Shown piece by piece: positions 32,879-40,924 of a stretch of DNA of 64,000 nucleotides. The notes under the pieces were generated by a model, which did no database searches, was not told where the DNA came from, and was given only the letters and a program-made list of their open reading frames with translations. The stretch's first letter is position 1; the number at the start of each line of letters is the position of its first letter. Origin of the DNA: JBHGAV01 sp041946685. Lineage in GTDB: Bacteria; Acidobacteriota; Terriglobia; Bryobacterales; Bryobacteraceae. The position numbers and the translations under genes were made by a program. The DNA lies in the NCBI GenBank assembly GCA_041946685.1, contig JBHGAV010000013.1:11999-75998 (forward strand), written 5' to 3'.

Positions 32879-34919
32879 GCCCGCTCTGGCATTCGGCCGC
32901 AGGTCCCTCCGCGGGCAACTCACGATGCTGGCACTGATCACCGGCGTCATCGCAGTGGGGCTCACCGTGACGGGTCTGATCATCTACGAAGTTGTCTGGT
33001 TTCGCGGTCAACTGGTGAGCCGCGCCGCCTCGATCGGAGACATACTCGGCAGCAACATCGCCGCCGCTCTGGCGTTCGAGAATCGCGCGGACGTGGAGGA
33101 GAGCCTGGCCGCCCTCGGGAGCGAACGGTCGATCGTCGGCGCGTACGTGTTCGACAGCCGCCGGGATTTTGTAGCCGGATACCGGCGAAGCGACCGCCGT
33201 GTCAACGAGCGTCAGCCCGACAGCCTGGCGGATGTCCGGAAAAACTGGCTGGGATTGACGGCGTTCAGGACAATCCGGCTGGATCACGACGTCGTGGGAT
33301 ACATCGGCATTGAATCCGACCTCTCGCCGCTTTACGTCCGGGTGAGGGACTACTCGTCGATTACTCTGCTCATTGTGTTGCTTTCGCTGGCGGTGGCCTA
33401 CGCAGTCTCGCGCCGGATGCAGGCCGTGATCTCCGAGCCCTTGCTGCAACTGAAAACCGCGGCCCGGCACGTCTGGCTTCATCGCGACTATGCAGTCCGC
33501 GTGCCGGTCGGCGCAAGCGACGAAGTGGGCGCAGTAATGAACGCGTTCAACGACATGCTCCAGGAGATCCAGCATCGTGATCGCCAGTTATCCGAATCCA
33601 CGGCGCAATTGAAGGAAGCCAAGGCCTTACTGGAAGAGCGGGTGATCAGCCGGACCCGTGAACTCGAGGAGGCGCAGCGGCTTCTCACCGAAAACCTCGA
33701 ACGCCTCGATCTGGCGCTGGAGGGGGCCGAGGAGGCTCTATGGGACTGGCACGTGGCCGAGAACCGGACGTACTACGACGAGTACTGGCCACGGATGCTG
33801 GGCTACTCCCGGGAAGAAATCGGAGAGTCGGTGGAGGTCTGGGAGAAGTTGGTGCATCCAGACGATCTGGAAGCCGTCAAAACGAAGTTGCGCGCTCACC
33901 TGGAGGGTCAAACGGAAAGGTACCAGACCGAGTACCGCATGCGGGCCAAAGACGGCGGCTGGCGGTGGATCCGGGCCCGTGGCAAGGTAGTGGCCCGGGC
34001 AGCCGACGGCTCCCCTCTCCGCGTGACAGGAACCCACGTGGATATCACAGCACACAAACAGGCCCAGGACGCGCTCATCAGACTCACGCGCGAGGCGGGC
34101 ATGGCCGAGGTTGCGACGTCCGTTTTGCACAATGTGGGCAACGTACTGAACAGTGTCAACGTTTCCGCTACGCTCGCCGCCGACAGGATTCGCGATCTGA
34201 GCCTGAACAGGCTGTCCAGTGTGGTGAGCCTGCTGGAGGGCCACCATCACGACCTCTCCGAATTCCTCAGCCGTGACCAGAGGGGCGTGCGGGTGATTTC
34301 TTACCTTGCCAAGCTGGGACAACTCCTGGAGCAGGAGAGGCAGGTCGCCATCCGGGAACTGAATCTGGTCCGTGATCACGTGGGGCACATCAAGCAGATC
34401 GTTTCCGCTCAACAGGGTCTCGCCAGAGTCTCGGGAGTGAAGGAAAACACATCCCTGGCCGCCCTGGCAGAGCAGGTTTCCCAGATCTTAGCGCCCGGGC
34501 TTGAGCGTAACGGCATCCGCTTCGAAGTTGAGGTGGGAACCATTCCCGAGGTCAGCGTGGACAAGCACCAGATCCTGCAGATCCTCTTGAATCTGCTGCG
34601 CAACGCGGAGGATGCGGTCAGGGAGAAGGCCGGCGGCGAGAGGCGGATCCGGCTGCGCATTTACCGCCACGGGGGCAACCGGGTGCGTTTCGAGGTGAAA
34701 GACACGGGTGTCGGGCTGCACCCGGACCAACTAGCGCGCGTGTTCGCGCACGGTTACACTACCAAGCGCGATGGCCACGGTTTCGGACTGCACTCCTGTT
34801 CACTCTATGCAAGCCAGATGCGAGGGTCGCTGTGGGGAGAGAGCGACGGGCCCGGATTGGGTGCGACCTTCATACTGGAGATCCCCTTGAAAGAGATCCC
34901 GGAAGAAGGAGCCGGATGA
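32868..34919 (+). CDS. Membrane sensor histidine kinase with HAMP and PAS domains
   Basis: The 683-residue kinase starts with GTG, overlapping the YfiR-like gene by 11 bases. Two membrane spans (about residues 18-42 and 160-185) enclose a CHASE8-like periplasmic domain. A HAMP region (about 185-240) is followed by a coiled coil, a PAS domain (about 285-400, with LGYSREEIGESVEVWEKLVHPDD) and an atypical H-box, SVLHNVGNVLNSVN (His near 420), then an ATPase domain with LNLLRNAEDAV, VKDTGVGLHPDQL and HGFGLHSCSLYA. A periplasmic YfiR and an outer-membrane receptor next to it suggest envelope sensing. Its regulator may be the stand-alone receiver at 34965. Confidence 0.85.
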   Translation: MPSKPALAFGRRSLRGQLTMLALITGVIAVGLTVTGLIIYEVVWFRGQLVSRAASIGDILGSNIAAALAFENRADVEESLAALGSERSIVGAYVFDSRRDFVAGYRRSDRRVNERQPDSLADVRKNWLGLTAFRTIRLDHDVVGYIGIESDLSPLYVRVRDYSSITLLIVLLSLAVAYAVSRRMQAVISEPLLQLKTAARHVWLHRDYAVRVPVGASDEVGAVMNAFNDMLQEIQHRDRQLSESTAQLKEAKALLEERVISRTRELEEAQRLLTENLERLDLALEGAEEALWDWHVAENRTYYDEYWPRMLGYSREEIGESVEVWEKLVHPDDLEAVKTKLRAHLEGQTERYQTEYRMRAKDGGWRWIRARGKVVARAADGSPLRVTGTHVDITAHKQAQDALIRLTREAGMAEVATSVLHNVGNVLNSVNVSATLAADRIRDLSLNRLSSVVSLLEGHHHDLSEFLSRDQRGVRVISYLAKLGQLLEQERQVAIRELNLVRDHVGHIKQIVSAQQGLARVSGVKENTSLAALAEQVSQILAPGLERNGIRFEVEVGTIPEVSVDKHQILQILLNLLRNAEDAVREKAGGERRIRLRIYRHGGNRVRFEVKDTGVGLHPDQLARVFAHGYTTKRDGHGFGLHSCSLYASQMRGSLWGESDGPGLGATFILEIPLKEIPEEGAG

Positions 34920-34964
34920 GAAGACCGGCTGCAACGGGCCGGCAGCACCGGGTTCGGCGCGGCG

Positions 34965-35336
34965 TCAGGCTCCCAGCAAGCTTTCGATGGCCTGCGCCAG
35001 TTCCACCGGGCGGAACGGTTTCTGAAGGAACTGCACCCTGCCGAGAAAGCCGGGGGGCAACAGGAGCGGTGCGACCGGGACCCCGCTCATGACCACAACG
35101 CGAAGGTCCCTCCTCAACTCCGCCATTCTAGGCACCAAGTCTTCTCCCCTCAGCCCCGGCAACTGTGCATCGGTGATCACCAGGGGGTAGCCGGACGGAT
35201 GTTGCTCGAAGCGGGCGAAGGCCTCCGCTCCCGAGGCACAGGCCTCGACGTCGTACCCGAGGCGGGTCAGGTATCCTGTCAGCAGTTCCCGCAGAGCCGG
35301 CTCATCGTCGATCAAGAGGACAGTGCCTTTGTTCAC
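34965..35336 (-). CDS. Stand-alone response regulator receiver domain
   Basis: The GTG at 35336 gives 123 residues, almost exactly one CheY-like receiver (VLLIDDEPALRELLTGYLTRLG). The phospho-acceptor is D56 in VITDAQLPG; VVMSGVP and FLQKPFRP contribute the switch and lysine positions. There is no output domain. It is convergent with the kinase gene, 45 bases away, which makes the two a likely pair although they are on opposite strands. An upstream in-frame ATG at 35423 would add 29 residues unlike any receiver. Confidence 0.82.
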   Translation of the reverse strand: MNKGTVLLIDDEPALRELLTGYLTRLGYDVEACASGAEAFARFEQHPSGYPLVITDAQLPGLRGEDLVPRMAELRRDLRVVVMSGVPVAPLLLPPGFLGRVQFLQKPFRPVELAQAIESLLGA

Positions 35337-35355
35337 GGATAGCGAGTTCTCAATC

Positions 35356-36675
35356 TCACCAAAGCGACAAAGGCACTTCCCCGGGACTGAACGCAATGCC
35401 GAGAGATGCAGAATGCCAGACACGCTGGTGCATCGTCTGCCTGGCCTCCCAGCGGCGCGCGTCGTAGCGCGTCACAACGTGCATCCAGGTGTTAATCTGG
35501 CAAGTAATCCCCCCGCCGCCGCCGTAGCTCTCGTACTTTCCGATGGTCTGCGATAGGCTCGAATAACTGCCGTAGTTGGCGGACACCCCGAAGTTCCACC
35601 TGCGAGCCGCCGTGTAACTATAAGAAGCCGCGGCATCTTGACTCCGGCTCGTCAGATAGATACCGTTTCCCGGAGACACGCCCGAGCCGTAGCTGAAAGA
35701 CAGGCTGGACTTGCGGAAGGTGCGGGCGAGCTCCGCACTGCCGGCTGGCACATAGTTCGTGCGGTACAGGACTTCGATTCCCGTCGAGCGGCCAATGATG
35801 GCCGCCACAATAGGGTCCACCGCCACGCGCTGCAATCCCAGGGTCTCCACGCGGGCTCCACCCCCGCGAAGGCGCAGGTCCCACGAACGGCCGAGACGGA
35901 AGGCCAGGTTCACGGCGGCCGTGTGTATGTCCGATGCCCCGAAGGCGTTCGTGAATTCGAAGTGCCTGAATCCGTAGTCGCCGCCAACCGCAGTCGTCCT
36001 GCCGAGTCTGTACTGCACATCGCCCCGGGTGTTCCATCCCGTGACCCCAATGAGCGACCTGGAACGGCGCCGGACCACGAGGCCCGAACCACCGATGTTG
36101 AAGGAAAGCCGCTGGCTCTTCATGAAGGTCAGATCGCCCATCGTCGAAGCATAGTTGGTTCTCCCGTCAAACATGTCGTTGGCGGGCACGTCCGCGAAAG
36201 AAGGGTCAAAATACGTATAGGAGCCGTACTCTCCGTAACTTCTCGAATATGTGCCCGCCGCCTCCCGCAAGGTGAAGGCCAGACGGCGCGTGGGTTGGTG
36301 AGTGAATCCCAACGACAGGCTATGGTCGGATCCATCGTAGTAGGAATTCCGGGTGTAGTGTCGCACGTTTCCCCGGTAGTCGATTCCCAGCAGACTGCGA
36401 CGCCAACGATGGTACCCCAACGCACCAAACTGCGCCTCGCCTCCGTAAAGGTCCTCCTGACCTATCCGCCCCTGGGAGTCCACCGAGACTGACGTCAGCC
36501 CCGAGTCATATCTGCCCATCAAGGAGAGATACGGCCGGATTCTGATCAGATCGCCGCCTCCCTGGAGCCTACTTCCCAGACCGCGGCTCATTATCGTGGG
36601 TCCCTGGTAGTCGACGCTCTGCGCCATTGCCGATCCCAAAGCGGCGATTGCCAACAGCACGATTCGGTGTCTCAA
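35356..36675 (-). CDS. Large outer-membrane beta-barrel protein of unknown function
   Basis: The TTG at 36675 with a GGAGG just upstream (36684-36680) starts a 439-residue protein with a signal peptide (MRHRIVLLAIAALGSAMAQ). Nearly the whole mature part is amphipathic strands rich in Tyr, Arg, Ser and Gly, with repeated motifs such as YDGSDHSLSLGFTHQ and RRWNFGVSANYGSYS, ending PGEVPLSLW. A large barrel without a plug is likely. The gene is followed by the stand-alone receiver (20 bases). Substrate unknown. A TTGACA-type promoter is visible upstream. Confidence 0.72.
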   Translation of the reverse strand: MRHRIVLLAIAALGSAMAQSVDYQGPTIMSRGLGSRLQGGGDLIRIRPYLSLMGRYDSGLTSVSVDSQGRIGQEDLYGGEAQFGALGYHRWRRSLLGIDYRGNVRHYTRNSYYDGSDHSLSLGFTHQPTRRLAFTLREAAGTYSRSYGEYGSYTYFDPSFADVPANDMFDGRTNYASTMGDLTFMKSQRLSFNIGGSGLVVRRRSRSLIGVTGWNTRGDVQYRLGRTTAVGGDYGFRHFEFTNAFGASDIHTAAVNLAFRLGRSWDLRLRGGGARVETLGLQRVAVDPIVAAIIGRSTGIEVLYRTNYVPAGSAELARTFRKSSLSFSYGSGVSPGNGIYLTSRSQDAAASYSYTAARRWNFGVSANYGSYSSLSQTIGKYESYGGGGGITCQINTWMHVVTRYDARRWEARQTMHQRVWHSASLGIAFSPGEVPLSLW

Positions 36676-36731
36676 TTTGCCTCCGCGGGCAGCTTCGATT
36701 CGCCCAAAGCCCTGATTCTTCTGCTTTTCAA

Positions 36732-36760
36732 AGTCTGACGCGTGCTCTGGGGCGTGTCAA
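36732..36760 (-). promoter_or_regulatory. Predicted promoter for the barrel/receiver pair
   Basis: A perfect TTGACA (36760-36755, minus strand) is followed after 17 bases by CAGACT (36737-36732). Transcription would start about 50 bases before the TTG at 36675. The -10 is only a partial match. Confidence 0.4.
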
Positions 36761-36854
36761 GTGAAGCGCGAATTAATTCTGAAAGGACTTGTCGCCAGAA
36801 GACATTTGTGGATTGGAAGTTCACTTTGGTCCAACATAGAGACTGAGAGGCGCC

Positions 36855-38849
36855 ATGAAACTGGCTACAATCGTTCCCCTGGCTTTGCTGGCAACCGCGG
36901 CGGCAGCCGAACTGCCGGTGCGGCAGGTCATCCTCTACAAACACGGCATCGGTTATTTCGAGCGCGGCGGCGAGTTGGCTCCGGGCGAGACTGCACGCCT
37001 GGACTTCAAGCCCTCGGAAATGGACGACGTGCTCAAGTCGCTGACCATACAGGACCCCGGAGGGGGCAGGATCACCGGCGTGCGCTACGATTCCAGCCAG
37101 CCGCTCGCCCGGCGGCTCGAGGACTTTCCCTTCCGGCTGGGCGAGCGCCAGCCGCTGAGTGCTTTCCTGGACACGCTCAAGGGCGCGCGCGTGGACGTCC
37201 GCGTGGGACCCGAGACCATCACCGGCGCCGTGGTGAGCGCGCGCCAGACTGCGGCCGCCGGCCAGCAGCCCGAGCGGGAATGGCTGACGCTGCTGGTCGA
37301 TTCGGGAGACCTGCGAACGGTGGATCTCTCCTCGGCCACCAGCCTGCGCTTTCGCGACAACCAGATCCAGGAGAGGCTCAAGGAGTACCTGACCATCCTC
37401 AGCGGCGCGCGTTCCCGTGAAGACCGCAGCGTCTTCATAGACTCCACGGAATCCAGGCAACGCCAGATCGTCGCCAGCTACGTCATCCCTATGCCGGTGT
37501 GGAAATCGACGTACCGGCTGATCTTTGGCCCCAGCGGCGCGGCAACTCTGGAAGGCTGGGCCATCGTCGATAACATCACCGGCGAAGACTGGTCCGGCGT
37601 GAAGCTCTCGGTGGTATCGGGGCGTCCGATCTCTTTTGTCAGCCGCCTGTACGAGCCACGGTATCTTCCCCGCCCCGAGGCGCAGCTCCCCGAGGAGCGC
37701 GCACAGGCACCGGTGGTTCACCAGGGCGCGGTCGGCGGGCTGGCGGATACCAACGAAGAAGCCAAGTTCTTCAGGAAGGACCGTGCCATGGCGGCTCCGC
37801 GCCCCGCTCTCGCGGCGGAGACGGCTGCTCCCTCGGCGGGGCTGCCCCGGGAGGCCGCCAGTTCCGTCGCGCCCTCGACCGAGGCCCGTGAACTGGGAGA
37901 GCTGTTCGAGTACAGTTTCTCGACGCCGGTCACGGTCCGGCGAGGCGAGTCGGCGATGCTCCCGTTTCTCCAGCAGAAGGTTACGGCGCGCAAGCTGCTG
38001 ATCTACTCCGACCCGGCGTCGCAGAATCCCATGAACGCCGTTGAGCTCACCAACGACACAGGCAAGGCCCTGGACGGGGGACCGGTCACCGTCTACGAAA
38101 CCTCGGCTTACGCCGGGGAGGCCTTGATGGAGACGCTCAAGGCTTCCGACCGGCGCCTGGTCAGCTATGCGGTCGATCTCGGCACACGGGTCACCACGCA
38201 GTTCGAGTCCACCAGCAACACGGTTCGCGAGATCCATTTCCGCAGAGGCATTCTCACCACCCGCCAGGCAGCCCAGGAGACACGGACCTACACCATTCGG
38301 AACGTGGACCAGAAACCGAAGGTCCTGATCCTGGAGCACCCGGCGCGGCCGGGCTACCAGTTGGTCAACCTGAAACCCGCCGAGACCACGGCCACCGCCT
38401 GGCGGTTCGAGATCAAGCTGGCCGCGGGAGCCATTGAGAAGTTCCCGGTCACCGAGGAGCGCGTGTTCGACAGCACCTACGCCATCGCCAATCTCACGCC
38501 GGACGTGCTGGCGAGCTATGTGCAGAACAAGGCCCTGAGCGAGACCGCCCGCGCGCAACTCGAGAAAATCGCCCAGCAGAAGCGCCTCATCGCCGAGACC
38601 GACGCGAGCCTCACCCGCACCGAGCGGGAGATCAGCGACATGGCGAACGACCAGAGCCGGCTGCGCCAGAACATCGACAGCCTGAACCGGGTCGCGGGCC
38701 AGCAGGAGCAGGTGCAGCAGTACGCCAGGCAACTGGCCGCGCAGGAAACCCAACTCGCCGCGGCACGCGACCGGCAGGCGGGCCTGCGGAAGAATCGGGC
38801 TGCGCTAGAATCGGAACTCAACTCCTTGATCGAGAAGATGGAATTTTGA
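36855..38849 (+). CDS. Exported DUF4139-domain protein
   Basis: The 664-residue protein has a signal peptide (MKLATIVPLALLATAAAAE) and begins with VRQVILYKHGIGYFERGGEL, typical of the DUF4139/mucoidy-inhibitor-like family. A SPVVWKSTYRL-type stretch (VIPMPVWKSTYRLIF) and GWAIVDNITGEDWSGVKLSVVSGRP mark the central DUF4139 repeat (about residues 215-265). A low-complexity Ala/Pro segment (about 305-345) follows, and the last ~110 residues form a coiled coil. A GAGAGG is upstream of the ATG. No function is established. It overlaps the next gene by TTGA. Confidence 0.82.
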   Translation: MKLATIVPLALLATAAAAELPVRQVILYKHGIGYFERGGELAPGETARLDFKPSEMDDVLKSLTIQDPGGGRITGVRYDSSQPLARRLEDFPFRLGERQPLSAFLDTLKGARVDVRVGPETITGAVVSARQTAAAGQQPEREWLTLLVDSGDLRTVDLSSATSLRFRDNQIQERLKEYLTILSGARSREDRSVFIDSTESRQRQIVASYVIPMPVWKSTYRLIFGPSGAATLEGWAIVDNITGEDWSGVKLSVVSGRPISFVSRLYEPRYLPRPEAQLPEERAQAPVVHQGAVGGLADTNEEAKFFRKDRAMAAPRPALAAETAAPSAGLPREAASSVAPSTEARELGELFEYSFSTPVTVRRGESAMLPFLQQKVTARKLLIYSDPASQNPMNAVELTNDTGKALDGGPVTVYETSAYAGEALMETLKASDRRLVSYAVDLGTRVTTQFESTSNTVREIHFRRGILTTRQAAQETRTYTIRNVDQKPKVLILEHPARPGYQLVNLKPAETTATAWRFEIKLAAGAIEKFPVTEERVFDSTYAIANLTPDVLASYVQNKALSETARAQLEKIAQQKRLIAETDASLTRTEREISDMANDQSRLRQNIDSLNRVAGQQEQVQQYARQLAAQETQLAAARDRQAGLRKNRAALESELNSLIEKMEF

Positions 38850-39841
38850 AGGTCGCCCTCCTTGGGTTCGGCAACGTGGGACGCGCGCTGGCCCGGCTGC
38901 TCGATAACCAGCGCGCGTCGTACCCTTTTCTGATCACCGGTATCCACACGCGACACGGCACGGCCTACGGCCGGGACGGCTTGCCTGCCGACCCGGCGCT
39001 CGGGCCGGCGGCGGTTTCGGTTGACGAGTTCCTGGATCAGGCGGGAGCGGAGGTGCTGGCGGAGCTGACAACGCTCGATCCGGTGTCGGGCGAGCCCGCC
39101 ATCTCGCACATCCGCGCGGCGTTCCGGCGCGGGATGCACGTGGTGACGGCGAACAAGGGACCCATCGCGCACGCCTACGCCGCGTTGCGCGACGAGGCGG
39201 AGCGTGCCGGGGTGCTGTTCCGCTTCGAGTCCACCTGCATGGACGGCGCGCCTGTCTACAACATGATCCGGTCGGCGCTGCCGGGGGTGCGGATTCTGGG
39301 ATTCACCGGTGTGTTGAACTCGACGACCAAGGTCGTCATCGATGCGATGCGGCGGGGCCAGAGCATGCAGGAGGGGATTGAGGCGGCGCGGAGGCTAGGC
39401 ATCACGGAGGCCGATGCCGCCTATGACATCGACGGATGGGACTCGGCCGCCAAGACCGCCGCGCTGGCCAATGTCCTCATGGACGCCCGCACCACGCCGC
39501 AGCAGGTGGACACGCGCGGCATCGGCCGGCTGACGCCGGAGAAGCTGGCGGAACTGGCCTCCAAACGCAAGACCGTCTGCCTGGTAAGCCGCGCCCGGAG
39601 CGCGCCGGACGGCGGCGTGCGCCTGCGTGTCCGGGCCGAGGTGGTCGACGAGAGTGACATCCTGGCCTCGGTCCACGGAACGTCGAACCTGATCCTGTTT
39701 CACACCGACCTGATGGGGACGATAGGGACGGTTTCCATTTCCCCCGGCGTTGACCAGACGGCGTATGGCGTGTTCAGCGACCTGGTGGAGATTGAGCGGG
39801 TCGGCGGTCGCACCGCAGCCCGCGTGATACACTGGCGGTAG
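38846..39841 (+). CDS. Homoserine dehydrogenase-family oxidoreductase
   Basis: The 331-residue protein starts at a TTG coupled to the DUF4139 stop. It has the NAD(P)-binding GFGNVGRALARLL, the THxxTANKGP segment (HVVTANKGPIAHAY), and the catalytic region EADAAYDIDGWDSAAKTAALANVL with the paired Asp and Lys. There is no ACT domain, unlike many HomDH enzymes. It should reduce aspartate semialdehyde to homoserine, but it may equally be one of the HomDH-like enzymes with other substrates, since no thrB/thrC/asd lies nearby. Confidence 0.82.
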   Translation: MKVALLGFGNVGRALARLLDNQRASYPFLITGIHTRHGTAYGRDGLPADPALGPAAVSVDEFLDQAGAEVLAELTTLDPVSGEPAISHIRAAFRRGMHVVTANKGPIAHAYAALRDEAERAGVLFRFESTCMDGAPVYNMIRSALPGVRILGFTGVLNSTTKVVIDAMRRGQSMQEGIEAARRLGITEADAAYDIDGWDSAAKTAALANVLMDARTTPQQVDTRGIGRLTPEKLAELASKRKTVCLVSRARSAPDGGVRLRVRAEVVDESDILASVHGTSNLILFHTDLMGTIGTVSISPGVDQTAYGVFSDLVEIERVGGRTAARVIHWR

Positions 39842-39843
39842 AT

Positions 39844-40200
39844 ATGGAAGGCGGTTTCTGGAGCGGACTTCGCCGCTTCATCATGTGGGACTACCAGCGC
39901 GGCAGTTGGCAGTATGACGTCATGGTGGCCCTCATCCTGGCCTTTATCTTCCTGACCCCGAAGGCGTGGTTTCGGGATCAGCCCCGAGCCGCCAGCATCG
40001 TGATGATCGAAGGTCACGCCGGAAGCGACGTCTGGCTGGCCCCCGAGCTTCTGGCCGAAGTGCCCGAGTCTCAGCGCCTTGCCAGGGCAACCGATTTGGT
40101 GCAGGGCAAGTTCGGAAGGGGTTTCACGGTGGTTAGGGTGCAGCCCATTCTCGATCCCGAATCCGAGATTTCCGGCTACATGGTCCAGGTTCAACCTTGA
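39844..40200 (+). CDS. Small membrane protein of unknown function
   Basis: The 118-residue protein has one membrane segment (about residues 24-40, VMVALILAFIFLTPKAW) after a polar N-terminus with MWDYQRGSWQYD. The rest is a soluble domain, probably periplasmic, with the pattern RGFTVVRVQPILDPESEISGYMVQV. I do not recognise it. It sits two bases after the homoserine dehydrogenase-like gene and its stop overlaps the LolA-like TTG start, so it belongs to this operon. Confidence 0.66.
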   Translation: MEGGFWSGLRRFIMWDYQRGSWQYDVMVALILAFIFLTPKAWFRDQPRAASIVMIEGHAGSDVWLAPELLAEVPESQRLARATDLVQGKFGRGFTVVRVQPILDPESEISGYMVQVQP

Positions 40201-40883
40201 ACAACCAGGCTCCACTGCGGATGTGTCTCCTGGGTGCGTCTCTGCTCGCGCTCTCCGCCCACGCCGCTTCGCTCGACCAGGTCCTGGCCGCGATGGACAA
40301 GACGGCCGCATCGTTCAAGGACATGTCGGCGAAGCTGACCCGAACCGATTTCACCGCCGTGATCAAGGACACCACACAGGAGAGCGGCACCGTCCGCATG
40401 AAGCGCGCCGGCCCGAGGGACGTGCGGATGAAGATCGAATTCGGCGAACCGGATGCGCGGACCATCGTCTTCGAGAAGGCCACCGCTCAGATCTACCATC
40501 CGAAGATTCAAACGGTCCAGGTGTACAACCTCGGCAAACAGCGCTCGCTGGTGGACCAGTTCCTGTTGCTCGGTTTTGGAAGCTCCGGCACCGAGCTCAG
40601 CAGGAATTACACCATGAAGGTCACCGGAGAAGAGCAGATTGCCGGAACCGGGACGACCCGCTTGGAGCTTGTTCCAAAGGCTGCGTCCGCGCTGGAGCAC
40701 CTGAAACTTGCCGAACTTTGGATTACGGCAGGCGGGTATCCCGTGCAGCAGAAGTTTCACATGCCCTCGGGCGACTATACGTTGATCACGTACGGGGAAG
40801 TCCAGATCAACACCGGTGCGCCTGACGCCGCCTTTCGGATGACGCTTCCCAAAGGCGTTAAGACCGAGTACCCGCAGAAGTAA
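40197..40883 (+). CDS. LolA-like outer-membrane lipoprotein carrier protein
   Basis: The 228-residue protein starts at a TTG overlapping the previous stop (TTGA). It has a signal peptide (about residues 1-22, LLALSAHAAS) followed by LDQVLAAMDKTAASFKDMSAKLTRTDFTAV, a LolA/MucB-like start, and later RTIVFEKATAQIYHPKIQTVQVYN. The fold is that of carriers that bind lipid or lipoprotein acyl chains in the periplasm. Sequence identity to classical LolA looks low, so the exact ligand is uncertain. Confidence 0.78.
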   Translation: MNNQAPLRMCLLGASLLALSAHAASLDQVLAAMDKTAASFKDMSAKLTRTDFTAVIKDTTQESGTVRMKRAGPRDVRMKIEFGEPDARTIVFEKATAQIYHPKIQTVQVYNLGKQRSLVDQFLLLGFGSSGTELSRNYTMKVTGEEQIAGTGTTRLELVPKAASALEHLKLAELWITAGGYPVQQKFHMPSGDYTLITYGEVQINTGAPDAAFRMTLPKGVKTEYPQK

Positions 40884-40885
40884 GG

Positions 40886-40891
40886 TATAAT
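40886..40891 (+). promoter_or_regulatory. Predicted -10 before the DUF1624 gene
   Basis: TATAAT directly follows the LolA-like stop and precedes the ATG at 40925 by 33 bases. No good -35 is seen, so the call is weak. Confidence 0.3.
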
Positions 40892-40924
40892 AAAATACAC
40901 TCTACTTCTGGCGTTTCTTGATTG

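Noticed and set aside
36672..38753. 693-codon minus-strand frame
   Set aside because: It is antisense to the DUF4139 gene, which has a signal peptide and family motifs; this frame has no domain and no sensible start.
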